Source: Thermoflexus hugenholtzii
GTDB lineage: Bacteria; Chloroflexota; Anaerolineae; Thermoflexales; Thermoflexaceae
DNA: 64,000 nt
Assembly: GCF_018771565.1 (NCBI RefSeq)
Contig: NZ_CP076326.1
Coordinates: 310,001 to 374,000, forward strand
Direction: 5' to 3'
Shown here: positions 1 to 7,198 of the stretch, piece by piece
How the letters are laid out: every line of letters starts with the position of its first letter
Numbering within the stretch: the first letter of the stretch is position 1
Notes under the pieces: model-generated
What the model saw: the letters and a program-made list of their open reading frames with translations, nothing else
Databases searched by the model: none
Told to the model about the DNA's origin: nothing
Made by a program: the position numbers and the translations under genes

Positions 1-8
1 CGCCTGGT

Positions 9-206
9 GTGCTGCCTGATTCCCGGCATCTGATCGCCTGGCTGCGGTCCCAGGGGCTGATTCGGGAGCCGACGCCGGAGGAGCGGCAGCTGGCCGCCGA
101 ATGGGAGGCGCTGCCGGAAGAAGAGAAGGAAGCCCATATCCGCCTGATGCATCGTCTGATCCTGGACCCACCTCTCAGCCGGATCATCATGGAGAGCCGC
201 CGGTGA
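9..206 (+). CDS. Small putative antitoxin partner of the following PIN protein (possibly 5'-partial)
   Basis: A charged, helix-rich protein of at most 65 residues ends one base before the PIN-domain gene starts, the usual spacing of a toxin-antitoxin pair with the antitoxin first. The visible start is a GTG at position 9. The frame stays open to the window edge, so the true start may lie upstream. The sequence is rich in Glu and Arg (for example TPEERQLAAEWEALPEEEKE), and no DNA-binding fold can be named from it. The antitoxin role is inferred only from position. Confidence 0.5.
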   Translation: MLPDSRHLIAWLRSQGLIREPTPEERQLAAEWEALPEEEKEAHIRLMHRLILDPPLSRIIMESRR

Positions 207-207
207 T

Positions 208-723
208 ATGGCCTTTTACTATTTTGATGCCAGCGCGCTCGTCAAATACTATGTGACAGAACCGGGAAGCACGTGGGTTCGTCACCTTGTGGAAGATCGA
301 GATTCCGAGACCGAATGGGTTCACACCATTTTCGTTGCCGAAATCACCCGTGTGGAAGTTGCGGCAGGGCTGGCGGTGATCGAACGCATCGGACGGATTC
401 GGAGAGCCCAGCGGGATCGAGAGTATCGGCGTTTTGTGAGCCAGTTTGTCTCCCGATATGCGGTTATACCGCTGGTCACCGCTGATCTGGAATATGCTGC
501 GGATTTGACCCAGCAATACCCTCTTAAAGCCTACGATGCCGTTCAGCTGGCTGTCGCCTTGCGATACGCCCGCATTCTGGCGGCTTTCGGGCTTCCCCTG
601 ATTTTCGTCAGCGGGGACGCGGCGCTTCTGGCCGCCGCTCGGGCGGAAGGCCTTCCCACCGACAACCCCTTCGACCACGTCGCCCCGGAGGACACCCCGG
701 ACCCTTCCGGAAGCCCAGGATGA
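208..723 (+). CDS. PIN-domain ribonuclease, VapC-type toxin
   Basis: This 171-residue protein has the layout of a PIN-domain endoribonuclease. The N-terminal strand carries DASALVKYYV with Asp7. Further acidic residues lie at Glu45 (AEITRVE), Asp110 (KAYDAVQLA) and Asp137 (VSGDAALLAAA), matching the four-acid Mg2+ site of VapC toxins. The last dozen residues (APEDTPDPSGSPG) are a disordered tail beyond the fold. It follows the small ORF by one base, so the two are probably cotranscribed as a type II toxin-antitoxin module. The RNA target cannot be read from sequence. Confidence 0.8.
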   Translation: MAFYYFDASALVKYYVTEPGSTWVRHLVEDRDSETEWVHTIFVAEITRVEVAAGLAVIERIGRIRRAQRDREYRRFVSQFVSRYAVIPLVTADLEYAADLTQQYPLKAYDAVQLAVALRYARILAAFGLPLIFVSGDAALLAAARAEGLPTDNPFDHVAPEDTPDPSGSPG

Positions 724-993
724 CCCGCATTCGGTTGGGGTTTTGCCTTTGGTCCGATGAGATGGATCGAGCGCGGGGATGCCTAATCGGGAAATCGGGA
801 CAGGGGTTGGGACGAAAGCCTTCACTGTAGGAGCGGCTTCAGCCGCGACCCTTGCGCCATCGAAGACGAAAGGTTTGGGATTGTGAGGGAGGGCTCCATC
901 CGTGGCCCTCAGGATCTTGAAGGCAGAGGTTCGGGGCGAAAGCCTCTCCTGCAAGAAATTCATCGTGTCGGCACGGCTTTCGCCGCGACCTTT
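724..993. repeat. Intergenic region with REP-like GTAGGAGCGGCTT hairpin elements
   Basis: No gene is visible between the PIN gene and the convergent lipoprotein gene. It holds a copy of a short palindromic repeat at 827-850 (GTAGGAGCGGCTTCAGCCGCGACC split as stem GCGGCTtcAGCCGC) and a diverged copy near 969-990 followed by a T-run. The same family recurs around 20.8-21.0 kb and 49.9-50.6 kb. The 969-990 hairpin followed by TTTTT could act as a terminator for plus-strand transcription. Confidence 0.7.
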
Positions 994-2001
994 TTAGGGC
1001 GTCGGGCACGGGGTTGGCTGCAGGGCGCGCTCCCGCAGGGCCTGCTGGAGCTCCCGGGGGGCTCGATGGAAGAAGGCCGGGCTCCCTCGCCAGGCGATCC
1101 CGCCCGCCTGCCACCCCAGGGTCCGATGGATCCCGAAGGGGAGCTCCCCGCGCCGGCTCTGACGCAGCGTCCGCCGCACGACCTCATCGACCGCCGGGGT
1201 GACGGAGCCGAGCAGGGCCTCCATCGCCGAGGAGCGCATGGCCGCATACCGGTCATACCAGTCCGCGCCGACGCCGATGGCGTATCGCCGCAGGGCGCCC
1301 GCCGCCTCGAAGAGGCCGGCGCTGCTCCCCCCCGCCAGCCCCGCCGCGATGGGGACCCCCTGCGCATACAGGCGCAGGGCCGCCTCGAATCCGGCGATAG
1401 GGTCCCGATCCGAGGCCACGGTCTCGACCCGCAGGGCCTCCGGCGGCGTCCCGGCCGCCCGCGCGCCGCACGCGTAGCCCTCCCACAGCGCCTCCGCCCC
1501 CGGGCCGATCAGCGCGCCGATGGGCTGGCGCGTCCGCGCCGGATCCGCCCACCGACCGGCGATGTAGCCGGCCACCCAGCCCATCTCCCATTCATCGAAG
1601 GAAATCGCGAGGACGTTGGGCGGGATGGCTTGCTCTGGCGGCAGGCCGAGGAGGACGAACCGCTTCCCCGGGAAGATCCGCGCCATCTCCAGGCCCAGGC
1701 GGGCAGGCCCCTCCATGCCGATGAGGAACAGACGATGGTTCGGATCCCGCACGGCCTCACGGATCATCCGTTCCCAGGAAAGGGGATCGTATCCCATGGC
1801 GATCAGGGGGACGCTCACACCCTCGCTGCGCTGAAAGGCGCCCACGCCGGCGGCGGCGAAGTCGAAGGGTCCGCGATCTCCTCCCACTCCTTCCATCAGG
1901 ACGATCACGGAGGTCAGCGAGGGCCGCGGGGTTGCAGGGCGGGAGAGGCAGCTCCCCATCAGGATCAGCCCGAGGGCGGCGATCCGGATCCACGTCCTCA
2001 T
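994..2001 (-). CDS. BMP-family (PnrA/TmpC-like) substrate-binding lipoprotein
   Basis: The 335-residue protein starts with a lipoprotein signal ending in LGLILMGSC, with the lipidated Cys near residue 18. The body has the alternating strand/helix layout of BMP/PnrA-type periplasmic binding proteins: LIAMGYDPLSW, a central NVLAISFDEWEMGWVAGYIAG segment, then PIGALIGPG and a C-terminal GVGADWYDRYA. These proteins usually bind nucleosides for an ABC importer, but no transporter genes are adjacent, so it may be a stand-alone sensor. Its start overlaps the stop of the upstream response regulator (ATGA), suggesting translational coupling. Confidence 0.75.
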   Translation of the reverse strand: MRTWIRIAALGLILMGSCLSRPATPRPSLTSVIVLMEGVGGDRGPFDFAAAGVGAFQRSEGVSVPLIAMGYDPLSWERMIREAVRDPNHRLFLIGMEGPARLGLEMARIFPGKRFVLLGLPPEQAIPPNVLAISFDEWEMGWVAGYIAGRWADPARTRQPIGALIGPGAEALWEGYACGARAAGTPPEALRVETVASDRDPIAGFEAALRLYAQGVPIAAGLAGGSSAGLFEAAGALRRYAIGVGADWYDRYAAMRSSAMEALLGSVTPAVDEVVRRTLRQSRRGELPFGIHRTLGWQAGGIAWRGSPAFFHRAPRELQQALRERALQPTPCPTP

Positions 2002-3005
2002 CCTGTCTCTTCCGGCTCCTCACCGAGATCCGGGATCAGGCCGCGAGCGCGGGCTTCCTCATAGGTCAGGAGCTCTCCCGTTCCGGCCTCCTCCATCTCC
2101 CACGCTTCCTCCGGCGGGAGCGGGAAGGCCTCGGGCGTGGGGACCGGGGATGCTTCCCCGGGACCGGTTTCCGAAGCGGGCGGGGCGGGAGGCTCGGCGG
2201 AGGGTTCGGGGGCTTCCATGCTGAGTCCCTGCAGCCGGGCCCGGGCTTCCCGGAGCTCCAGGGCGACCAGGCCGGGCTTGATGGACCGGGGGACCAGGAC
2301 GAGGAGGTGAAAGCCGGGAGCCAGGCGGCTGCCGTAAAGGGCCCAACGCTCTCCCTCCCAGGCCTGACCGGTCCATCCCGGCTCCCCCAGGAAGGGGATC
2401 AGACGATTCATGGCTTCTTCGATCTGCCCCACCGCGCGGGCCATCTCCTGAGCGGCGTCCTCCGGGAGCCGGCCGTGGGCGGCCAGCAAAGATCCCCCCG
2501 GGCCGATCAGCACGGCGAGCTCCGCCCCGAGGCGGGCCTGTAAGTCCCGCAGGGTCTCGGTGGCGCGGGCGCGCTGGTCCGGTGGGAGGACCGCCGAGGG
2601 CGGGGCGCTCTCCGTCAGAGGACGACCCGGCCCGGCCTTCCGGCGGGCAAGGGCCCGGGCGGCCGCTTCTGTGACCTCGGCGGCGGTAAAGGGCTTGGCG
2701 ATGAAATCCGCGATCCCCTCCCGGAAGGCCTGGATGACCGTCCCCACGTCGGCGAAGCCGCTTAAGGCGATCACCGGGATCTCAGGGAAGGATTCCCGGA
2801 GACGGCGGATCAGGGCCATCCCGCCCATCCCCCCCATCCGGAGGTCGGTGATCACCAGATCCACCTCCGTGCCCTCCAGGATCTGCAGGGCGCGCTCGGC
2901 GCTGGGGGCGGTGCGCACGGTGTAGCCGGCCACCGCCAGGATGTCGCTCAGGGTCTGAAGGGCATCGATCGAATCATCCACCACCAGCACGCAGGGTGCC
3001 CGCAT
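1998..3005 (-). CDS. Response regulator with C-terminal roadblock-like domain
   Basis: Residues 1-120 form a CheY-like receiver with the acidic pair Asp10-Asp11, phospho-acceptor Asp54 (VDLVITDLRMGG), a Ser in VIALSGFAD and the conserved Lys in FIAKPF. No DNA-binding output domain follows. Instead residues about 145-240 (LQARLGAELAVLIGPGGSLL onward) resemble a Roadblock/LC7 domain, followed by a Pro/Glu-rich low-complexity linker. Such proteins may signal through small GTPase-like partners. No histidine kinase is nearby. It is the second-last gene of the minus-strand ccm-region transcript. Confidence 0.75.
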   Translation of the reverse strand: MRAPCVLVVDDSIDALQTLSDILAVAGYTVRTAPSAERALQILEGTEVDLVITDLRMGGMGGMALIRRLRESFPEIPVIALSGFADVGTVIQAFREGIADFIAKPFTAAEVTEAAARALARRKAGPGRPLTESAPPSAVLPPDQRARATETLRDLQARLGAELAVLIGPGGSLLAAHGRLPEDAAQEMARAVGQIEEAMNRLIPFLGEPGWTGQAWEGERWALYGSRLAPGFHLLVLVPRSIKPGLVALELREARARLQGLSMEAPEPSAEPPAPPASETGPGEASPVPTPEAFPLPPEEAWEMEEAGTGELLTYEEARARGLIPDLGEEPEETG

Positions 3006-3014
3006 CGCCCGGCC

Positions 3015-3386
3015 TCACCTTCCGGTGGTGATGGCCCGTAGCGTCAGGCCGACCATGATGGCCAGCACCACGCTGTAAATCAGCTGTTCCCGTCGCCCGT
3101 CGCGGCCGCGGGTGTAAGCATACACCAGAGGAAGGGCCAGGGCCATGACCACGCCATACAGGAAGTGTATGCCGCCCCGGGCCGGCCACAGGCGCATCAG
3201 GACCATCCCCAGCCCCAGCAGCCCCTGGACGAGGATCACGCCTTCCAGGATCAGGAGCGCCCCCCAGAAGTCCCCGCGCACCCCTTCCCCACGGAAATAC
3301 CGCCAGAACCCCCAGAGGGCGCAGATCAGGACGAAGAAGAGGATGGTCTGGCTGAGCCGGTCGTGCAGCAGGATCAGGGTCCCCAT
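3015..3386 (-). CDS. Small four-helix membrane protein of unknown function
   Basis: A 123-residue hydrophobic protein with about four membrane-spanning segments (FFVLICALWGFWRYF; LLILEGVILVQGLLGLGMVLM; FLYGVVMALALPLVYAYT; VVLAIMVGLTLRA). It sits directly downstream of the TlpA and CcdA genes, and similar small membrane proteins are often found with cytochrome c maturation and heme genes. A His near the N-terminus (LLHDRLSQ) and GIHFLYG could bind heme, but this is speculation. No family name is assigned. Confidence 0.6.
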   Translation of the reverse strand: MGTLILLHDRLSQTILFFVLICALWGFWRYFRGEGVRGDFWGALLILEGVILVQGLLGLGMVLMRLWPARGGIHFLYGVVMALALPLVYAYTRGRDGRREQLIYSVVLAIMVGLTLRAITTGR

Positions 3387-3410
3387 CCCTTCGCTCCGGC
3401 GAAGAGGTCG

Positions 3411-3956
3411 TCAGCGCAGCCCCAGAAGGGGACGGATGGTCTGCTCCACGTCTTCCCGACCTTTCAGGATGCCCACCTTCACGCGGTGGACGATCCCCTC
3501 GCGGGTGATGAACACGGTGGTGGGCACTCCGAAGATGCGGTAGTCCCGCTCCGCCCGCCCGTTGGGATCCAGAAGGATGGGGAAGGGCAGGTCGAATTCT
3601 TCCACGAACTTCCGCACCTCGCCGAAGTCGTCCTGGGAGGTCAGGTTGACTCCCAGGATCTCCAGGCCCTGCGCGTGATAATCCCGGTAGATCGCGGCCA
3701 GCAGGGGCATCTCCTCCCGGCATGGGACGCACCAGCTGGCCCAGAAGTTGAGCAGGACCACCTTCCCCCGTAGATCCCGCAGGCGCACCGTCCCCCCGTC
3801 CAGGCGCTCCAGCTCGAGATCAGGCGCCGGGATCCCGGTGGTCAGTCCCATGGGGACGGGGGTGGCGGGGGCCGGCGTGGGCGGGCTGGCGGCGCCCCGC
3901 TGACAGGCCATCAGGAGCAGCGCCCCCAGGGCGAGGACCATCCCGGCTTTACGCAT
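3411..3956 (-). CDS. Thioredoxin-like lipoprotein, TlpA/ResA family
   Basis: A 181-residue thiol-disulfide oxidoreductase tethered outside the membrane. The signal ends in ALLLMAC (lipidated Cys18), followed by a Pro/Thr-rich spacer. The thioredoxin fold carries [10 protein letters not shown] with redox Cys76 and Cys79 and the cis-Pro region GVPTTVFIT. It likely reduces apocytochrome c cysteines or scavenges extracytoplasmic disulfides, with electrons supplied by CcdA. I chose the ATG at 3956, which overlaps the ccdA stop by 8 bases and begins a proper signal peptide; a longer open frame upstream is only a shadow of ccdA. Confidence 0.85.
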   Translation of the reverse strand: MRKAGMVLALGALLLMACQRGAASPPTPAPATPVPMGLTTGIPAPDLELERLDGGTVRLRDLRGKVVLLNFWASWCVPCREEMPLLAAIYRDYHAQGLEILGVNLTSQDDFGEVRKFVEEFDLPFPILLDPNGRAERDYRIFGVPTTVFITREGIVHRVKVGILKGREDVEQTIRPLLGLR

Positions 3957-4755
3957 GGGCTCCTCCCAGGGCGCGTCCGCTGAGATAGCCCAGATAGGCG
4001 GGGACCAGCGGGAACACGCATGGCGAGAAGAAGGAAAGGAGCCCTGCCAGGAAGGCGACCGGATAGCCCAGCCCCACCCCGGGCCCCACATCCAGGAACA
4101 GGCCCATCCGGAAGGTCCATACCCGCAGGTGGGTGAAGGTTGGGATCCACGGAGGGACCTCGAAGCCCGGGAAGAAGAACCGCAGCGCGTCCAGCAGCAC
4201 CATTGCGCCGACGAGGATCAGGAAAACGCCGCTGATGGCCTGGAGGGTCGGCAGGAACCGGCGCATCCGGCGCATGCCAGCCAGGGCTCGATCCAGCAGG
4301 AGGGCGATGACCAGGAAGGGGATCCCGAGGCCGGCGGCGTAAGCGGCCAGCAGCCCCAGAGCCTGGCCGGCGGTCTCCTGCTGGAAAGTGAGGGTGAGGA
4401 TCGCCCCCAGGGTGGGGCCGACGCAGGGGGTCCATCCGGCGGCGAAGAAGATGCCCATCAGGGCGGAGGTGAGATAGCCCATGGGCCGCAGCTCGACGTG
4501 GGGCCGCCACTCGGAGAGGATCAGGGCGGAGATCCCGGGGATGGGGACCCCCAGGATGGCCAGCCCCATCAGGATCACCAGGGTTCCGCCGAGCGCGGCC
4601 AGGAGATCGCGCCCGCCGAAGAAGAGCTGGCCCAGCAGGGTGGCGGCCCCACCCCAGGCGAAGACGAACACTACGGAGAACCCCAGGACGAAGGCGAGGG
4701 CGTGGGAGAAGACACGCCACCGGAGGGAGAGGGAAGTCGCCTCACCGGCCTGCAT
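3949..4755 (-). CDS. ccdA: CcdA/DsbD-type thiol-reducing membrane protein, apparently circularly permuted
   Basis: CcdA carries electrons from cytoplasmic thioredoxin across the membrane to TlpA/CcmG-type proteins. All of its hallmark segments are present in 268 residues but in an unusual order. Family members normally begin with the FxSPCVxPLxPAYL helix. Here the protein begins with HALAFVLGFSVVFVF, runs through AAGWTPCVGPTLGAIL and ISGVFLILVG, and only then ends with FLAGLLSFFSPCVFPLVPAY. Six membrane segments are countable, so both termini would lie on one side of the membrane and a permutation is topologically reasonable. Both redox cysteines (TPC, SPC) are kept. The start overlaps the ccmD-like gene by 14 bases. 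Confidence 0.85.
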   Translation of the reverse strand: MQAGEATSLSLRWRVFSHALAFVLGFSVVFVFAWGGAATLLGQLFFGGRDLLAALGGTLVILMGLAILGVPIPGISALILSEWRPHVELRPMGYLTSALMGIFFAAGWTPCVGPTLGAILTLTFQQETAGQALGLLAAYAAGLGIPFLVIALLLDRALAGMRRMRRFLPTLQAISGVFLILVGAMVLLDALRFFFPGFEVPPWIPTFTHLRVWTFRMGLFLDVGPGVGLGYPVAFLAGLLSFFSPCVFPLVPAYLGYLSGRALGGAHA

Positions 4756-4900
4756 GGGGCTCCTCCTCGCGCTCCGGGTTCAACCGCGCCCGCAGGCGGG
4801 CCAGCCGTTCCTCCAGGGCGCGCTGCCGGCGCAGCAGGGAAAGCACGTAAAGAAACGTCACACCCCAGAACACCAGATACGCCGCGATCAGATAGCTCAT
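4742..4900 (-). CDS. ccmD: CcmD-like small heme-exporter subunit
   Basis: A 52-residue protein: one N-terminal membrane helix (AAYLVFWGVTFLYVLSLL) followed by a basic, coiled-coil-like tail (RRQRALEERLARLRARL). This is exactly the CcmD/CycX pattern. CcmD associates with CcmC and CcmE and helps release heme-loaded CcmE from the CcmABCD ABC complex. It sits between ccmC (24 bases upstream) and ccdA (14-base overlap), the expected place. The call rests on size, topology and context because CcmD sequences are poorly conserved. Confidence 0.75.
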   Translation of the reverse strand: MSYLIAAYLVFWGVTFLYVLSLLRRQRALEERLARLRARLNPEREEEPHAGR

Positions 4901-4924
4901 CCTCCGACCCCCGGGGGATGTTTC

Positions 4925-5617
4925 TCACTCTTCTATAGATGCTTCCAGCGCCTCCAGGGTTTCCTGGGCACGCTGGATCCGGTAGCGCAGCATCAGCAGG
5001 ACGCTGAACAGCAGCGTCCAGGCGGCCAGGCTGATGAGCATCGTGTGCACCATCCGCGGGGTGAGGCCGAACTGGCCCTGGGCCTCCGCGGAGACACTGG
5101 GGCCCAACACGATGGGGTGGATGGTGCGGAGCAGGCGGGCGGAGAGATAGGTGATGGGCACGGTGATGAAGGCCACGATGGCGTAGACCGCGGCGAACCG
5201 CGCCCGGGTCTCCGGGTTCTCCACCGCCCCCCGCAGCAGCAGATAGGCCAGATACACCACCCAGGTGATCGTCGTCGTGGTCAGCCGCGGGTCCCAGGTC
5301 CACCAGGTGTTCCAGACCGGCCGGGCCCAGAGGGAGCCCGTGACGATGGCCATGGTCAACAGCACCAGGCCGACCTCCACCGCGGCGTGGCTCAGCGCGT
5401 CCCAGCGCGCCGCCCGGGTCCGCAGGTAGGCGACGGCGCCGGCCAGGGCCACGGCGAAAGCCAGAAAGCCGGACCACGCCGTGCTCACGTGGAAGTAAAA
5501 GATCCGCTGCACGTCGCCCATCTTCGCTTCGCGGGGCGCGTAGACGAAGACCGCCAGGGTGGCCAGGACCATCATGGCGGCCGTGATGCCGATCCAGATC
5601 CGCTCGGTGGTTTTCAT
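4925..5617 (-). CDS. ccmC: Heme-handling protein CcmC (cytochrome c assembly family)
   Basis: A 230-residue membrane protein with about six helices and the tryptophan-rich WWTWDPRLTTTTITW motif that binds heme on the outer face. Conserved histidines flank it: IFYFHVSTAW before and RTIHPIVLG after. CcmC loads heme onto CcmE together with CcmD and the CcmAB ABC module. Gene order ccmAB-ccmC-ccmD is preserved with short gaps (39 and 24 bases). The C-terminal tail is acidic (ETLEALEASIEE). Confidence 0.93.
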   Translation of the reverse strand: MKTTERIWIGITAAMMVLATLAVFVYAPREAKMGDVQRIFYFHVSTAWSGFLAFAVALAGAVAYLRTRAARWDALSHAAVEVGLVLLTMAIVTGSLWARPVWNTWWTWDPRLTTTTITWVVYLAYLLLRGAVENPETRARFAAVYAIVAFITVPITYLSARLLRTIHPIVLGPSVSAEAQGQFGLTPRMVHTMLISLAAWTLLFSVLLMLRYRIQRAQETLEALEASIEE

Positions 5618-5656
5618 CGCGTCATACTCCGGAATCGGAAGCGCGAACCGGCGAGC

Positions 5657-7198
5657 TCAGGCGCCCGCCGCCTCTTCGAAGATCAGTCCGCCCACGGTCA
5701 GGAGGATGATATCATACGCCAGCATCATCTGCATCCATGTCCCCCATCCCTCGGGGTCCCCCTCCAGGGCCGCCCGGGTGCCCTGGATCCCGGCGATGAG
5801 CAGCGGGGCGGCGACCGGGAACAGTAAGATGGGCAGCAGCAGCTCCCGGGTGCGGGTTGCCATGGCCATCGCAGATAGGAGGGTGGTCACCCCCGCCAGC
5901 CCGGCTGTCCCCAGGCCCAGCAGCAGCAGGATCCGGGGCTCCCAGAGGGAAAGGTTGAAGAAGACCGCGGCGGCCAGCAGGGAGAGACCGATCACCAGCG
6001 CGAGCAGGAGCCCGTGGACGAGGGCCTTGCCGGCGAACAAGGCGCTGCGATCCGCCGGGGCCATGAGCAACCCCTCCCACGTCCCTCGGTCCATCTCCGC
6101 CGCCATCATCCGTCCCACCCCCAGACTGCTGGCGAAAAGAAGCAGCATCCAGAGGAAGGCCGGGACCACGGCGCGGGCCAAGTCCGGGCGCAGCTCGAAG
6201 GCCGCCCCGAACAGGAACAGGCTCAGCCCGGCCAGGGTGAGGGTCGGCATCAGGGCCTCCCGGGCCCGCCCCTCCACGCGCAGGTCCTTCCCGAGCAACG
6301 CCCGGAGCACGCGCAGCTCCCCGCGCCCGCCGGTTGGAGCCCCCGGTGAGGCGCGCCGGGGGGTCCTGGCGCTTCCCTCCGGTTGCATCCGGCTGGGCGC
6401 CGGCTCCTGCCTCAGGGGCGGACGAAGGGCCTGTCGGTCCCCGGCTGGCCGGAGAGCGAACGCATAGATCTCCCGCAGTGCCTCCGCGGGGAGATCCTGC
6501 GGAGTGCCTTCCGCGACATCGCGCCCGCCGGCCAACACCACCACCCGATGGGCCAGGGAGGCGGCCGCCGGCTCATGCAGGGCGATCAATAGGGCACGCC
6601 CCTGATCGGCCAGCATCCGGAGGGCCTCCTGTGCCCGGTCCATCCCCACCACGTCCAGTCCGGTGAAGGGTTCGTCCAGGAGCAGCACCGGGGCCGGGGA
6701 GAGCAGCACCCGGGCCAGGGCGAGCCGTTGCAGCATCCCTCGGGAGAACGTCCGAACCGGATCCCCGGCGCGGTCCGCCAGGCCCATCCGCTCCAGGGCC
6801 GCGCGCAGCGCCTCGGGATCCTCCGGCCAGCCGTAGAGGCGCTGGGCGAAACGCAGGTTCTCCTCAGCGGTGAGGTCCGGGTAGAGCCAGGGCTGATGGC
6901 CCAGCAAGGTGACCTGCGCCCGCACCCCGGGGCCGTCCGGCGGCCAGCGCCGGTCCCCTACATAGACGACGCCGGCCGTGGGGCGGAGGAGGGTGGCCAG
7001 CACCCGGAGCAGGGTGCTTTTGCCGGCGCCGTTCGGCCCCATCAGGGCCACGATCTCTCCGGGGCGCACGCTCAGGGAGACCCCGCGCAGCGCCCACCGG
7101 GGACCGAAGGCCTTCGCCACCCCATCCGCGCGCAGGATCGGGGGCGCGCCCCACGCGGTTCCCATTTCCTCTCCGCGAGCCTGGGTCCGGACATCCAC
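5657..7198 (-). CDS. CcmA-CcmB fusion: heme-exporter ATPase and permease in one polypeptide
   Basis: Residues about 20-250 are an ABC ATPase with Walker A GPNGAGKST, signature TFSRGMLQRLALA, Walker B PVLLLDEPFTGLD and the H-loop ALHEPAA. A Pro/Arg-rich linker of roughly 40 residues (QEPAPSRMQPEGSARTPRRA) follows, and residues about 295-513 form a six-helix CcmB-type permease. CcmA and CcmB are usually separate proteins. They release holo-CcmE from CcmC at the cost of ATP. The reading frame is uninterrupted and both domains look intact. The gene begins right at the edge of the repeat array. Confidence 0.9.
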   Translation of the reverse strand: MDVRTQARGEEMGTAWGAPPILRADGVAKAFGPRWALRGVSLSVRPGEIVALMGPNGAGKSTLLRVLATLLRPTAGVVYVGDRRWPPDGPGVRAQVTLLGHQPWLYPDLTAEENLRFAQRLYGWPEDPEALRAALERMGLADRAGDPVRTFSRGMLQRLALARVLLSPAPVLLLDEPFTGLDVVGMDRAQEALRMLADQGRALLIALHEPAAASLAHRVVVLAGGRDVAEGTPQDLPAEALREIYAFALRPAGDRQALRPPLRQEPAPSRMQPEGSARTPRRASPGAPTGGRGELRVLRALLGKDLRVEGRAREALMPTLTLAGLSLFLFGAAFELRPDLARAVVPAFLWMLLLFASSLGVGRMMAAEMDRGTWEGLLMAPADRSALFAGKALVHGLLLALVIGLSLLAAAVFFNLSLWEPRILLLLGLGTAGLAGVTTLLSAMAMATRTRELLLPILLFPVAAPLLIAGIQGTRAALEGDPEGWGTWMQMMLAYDIILLTVGGLIFEEAAGA

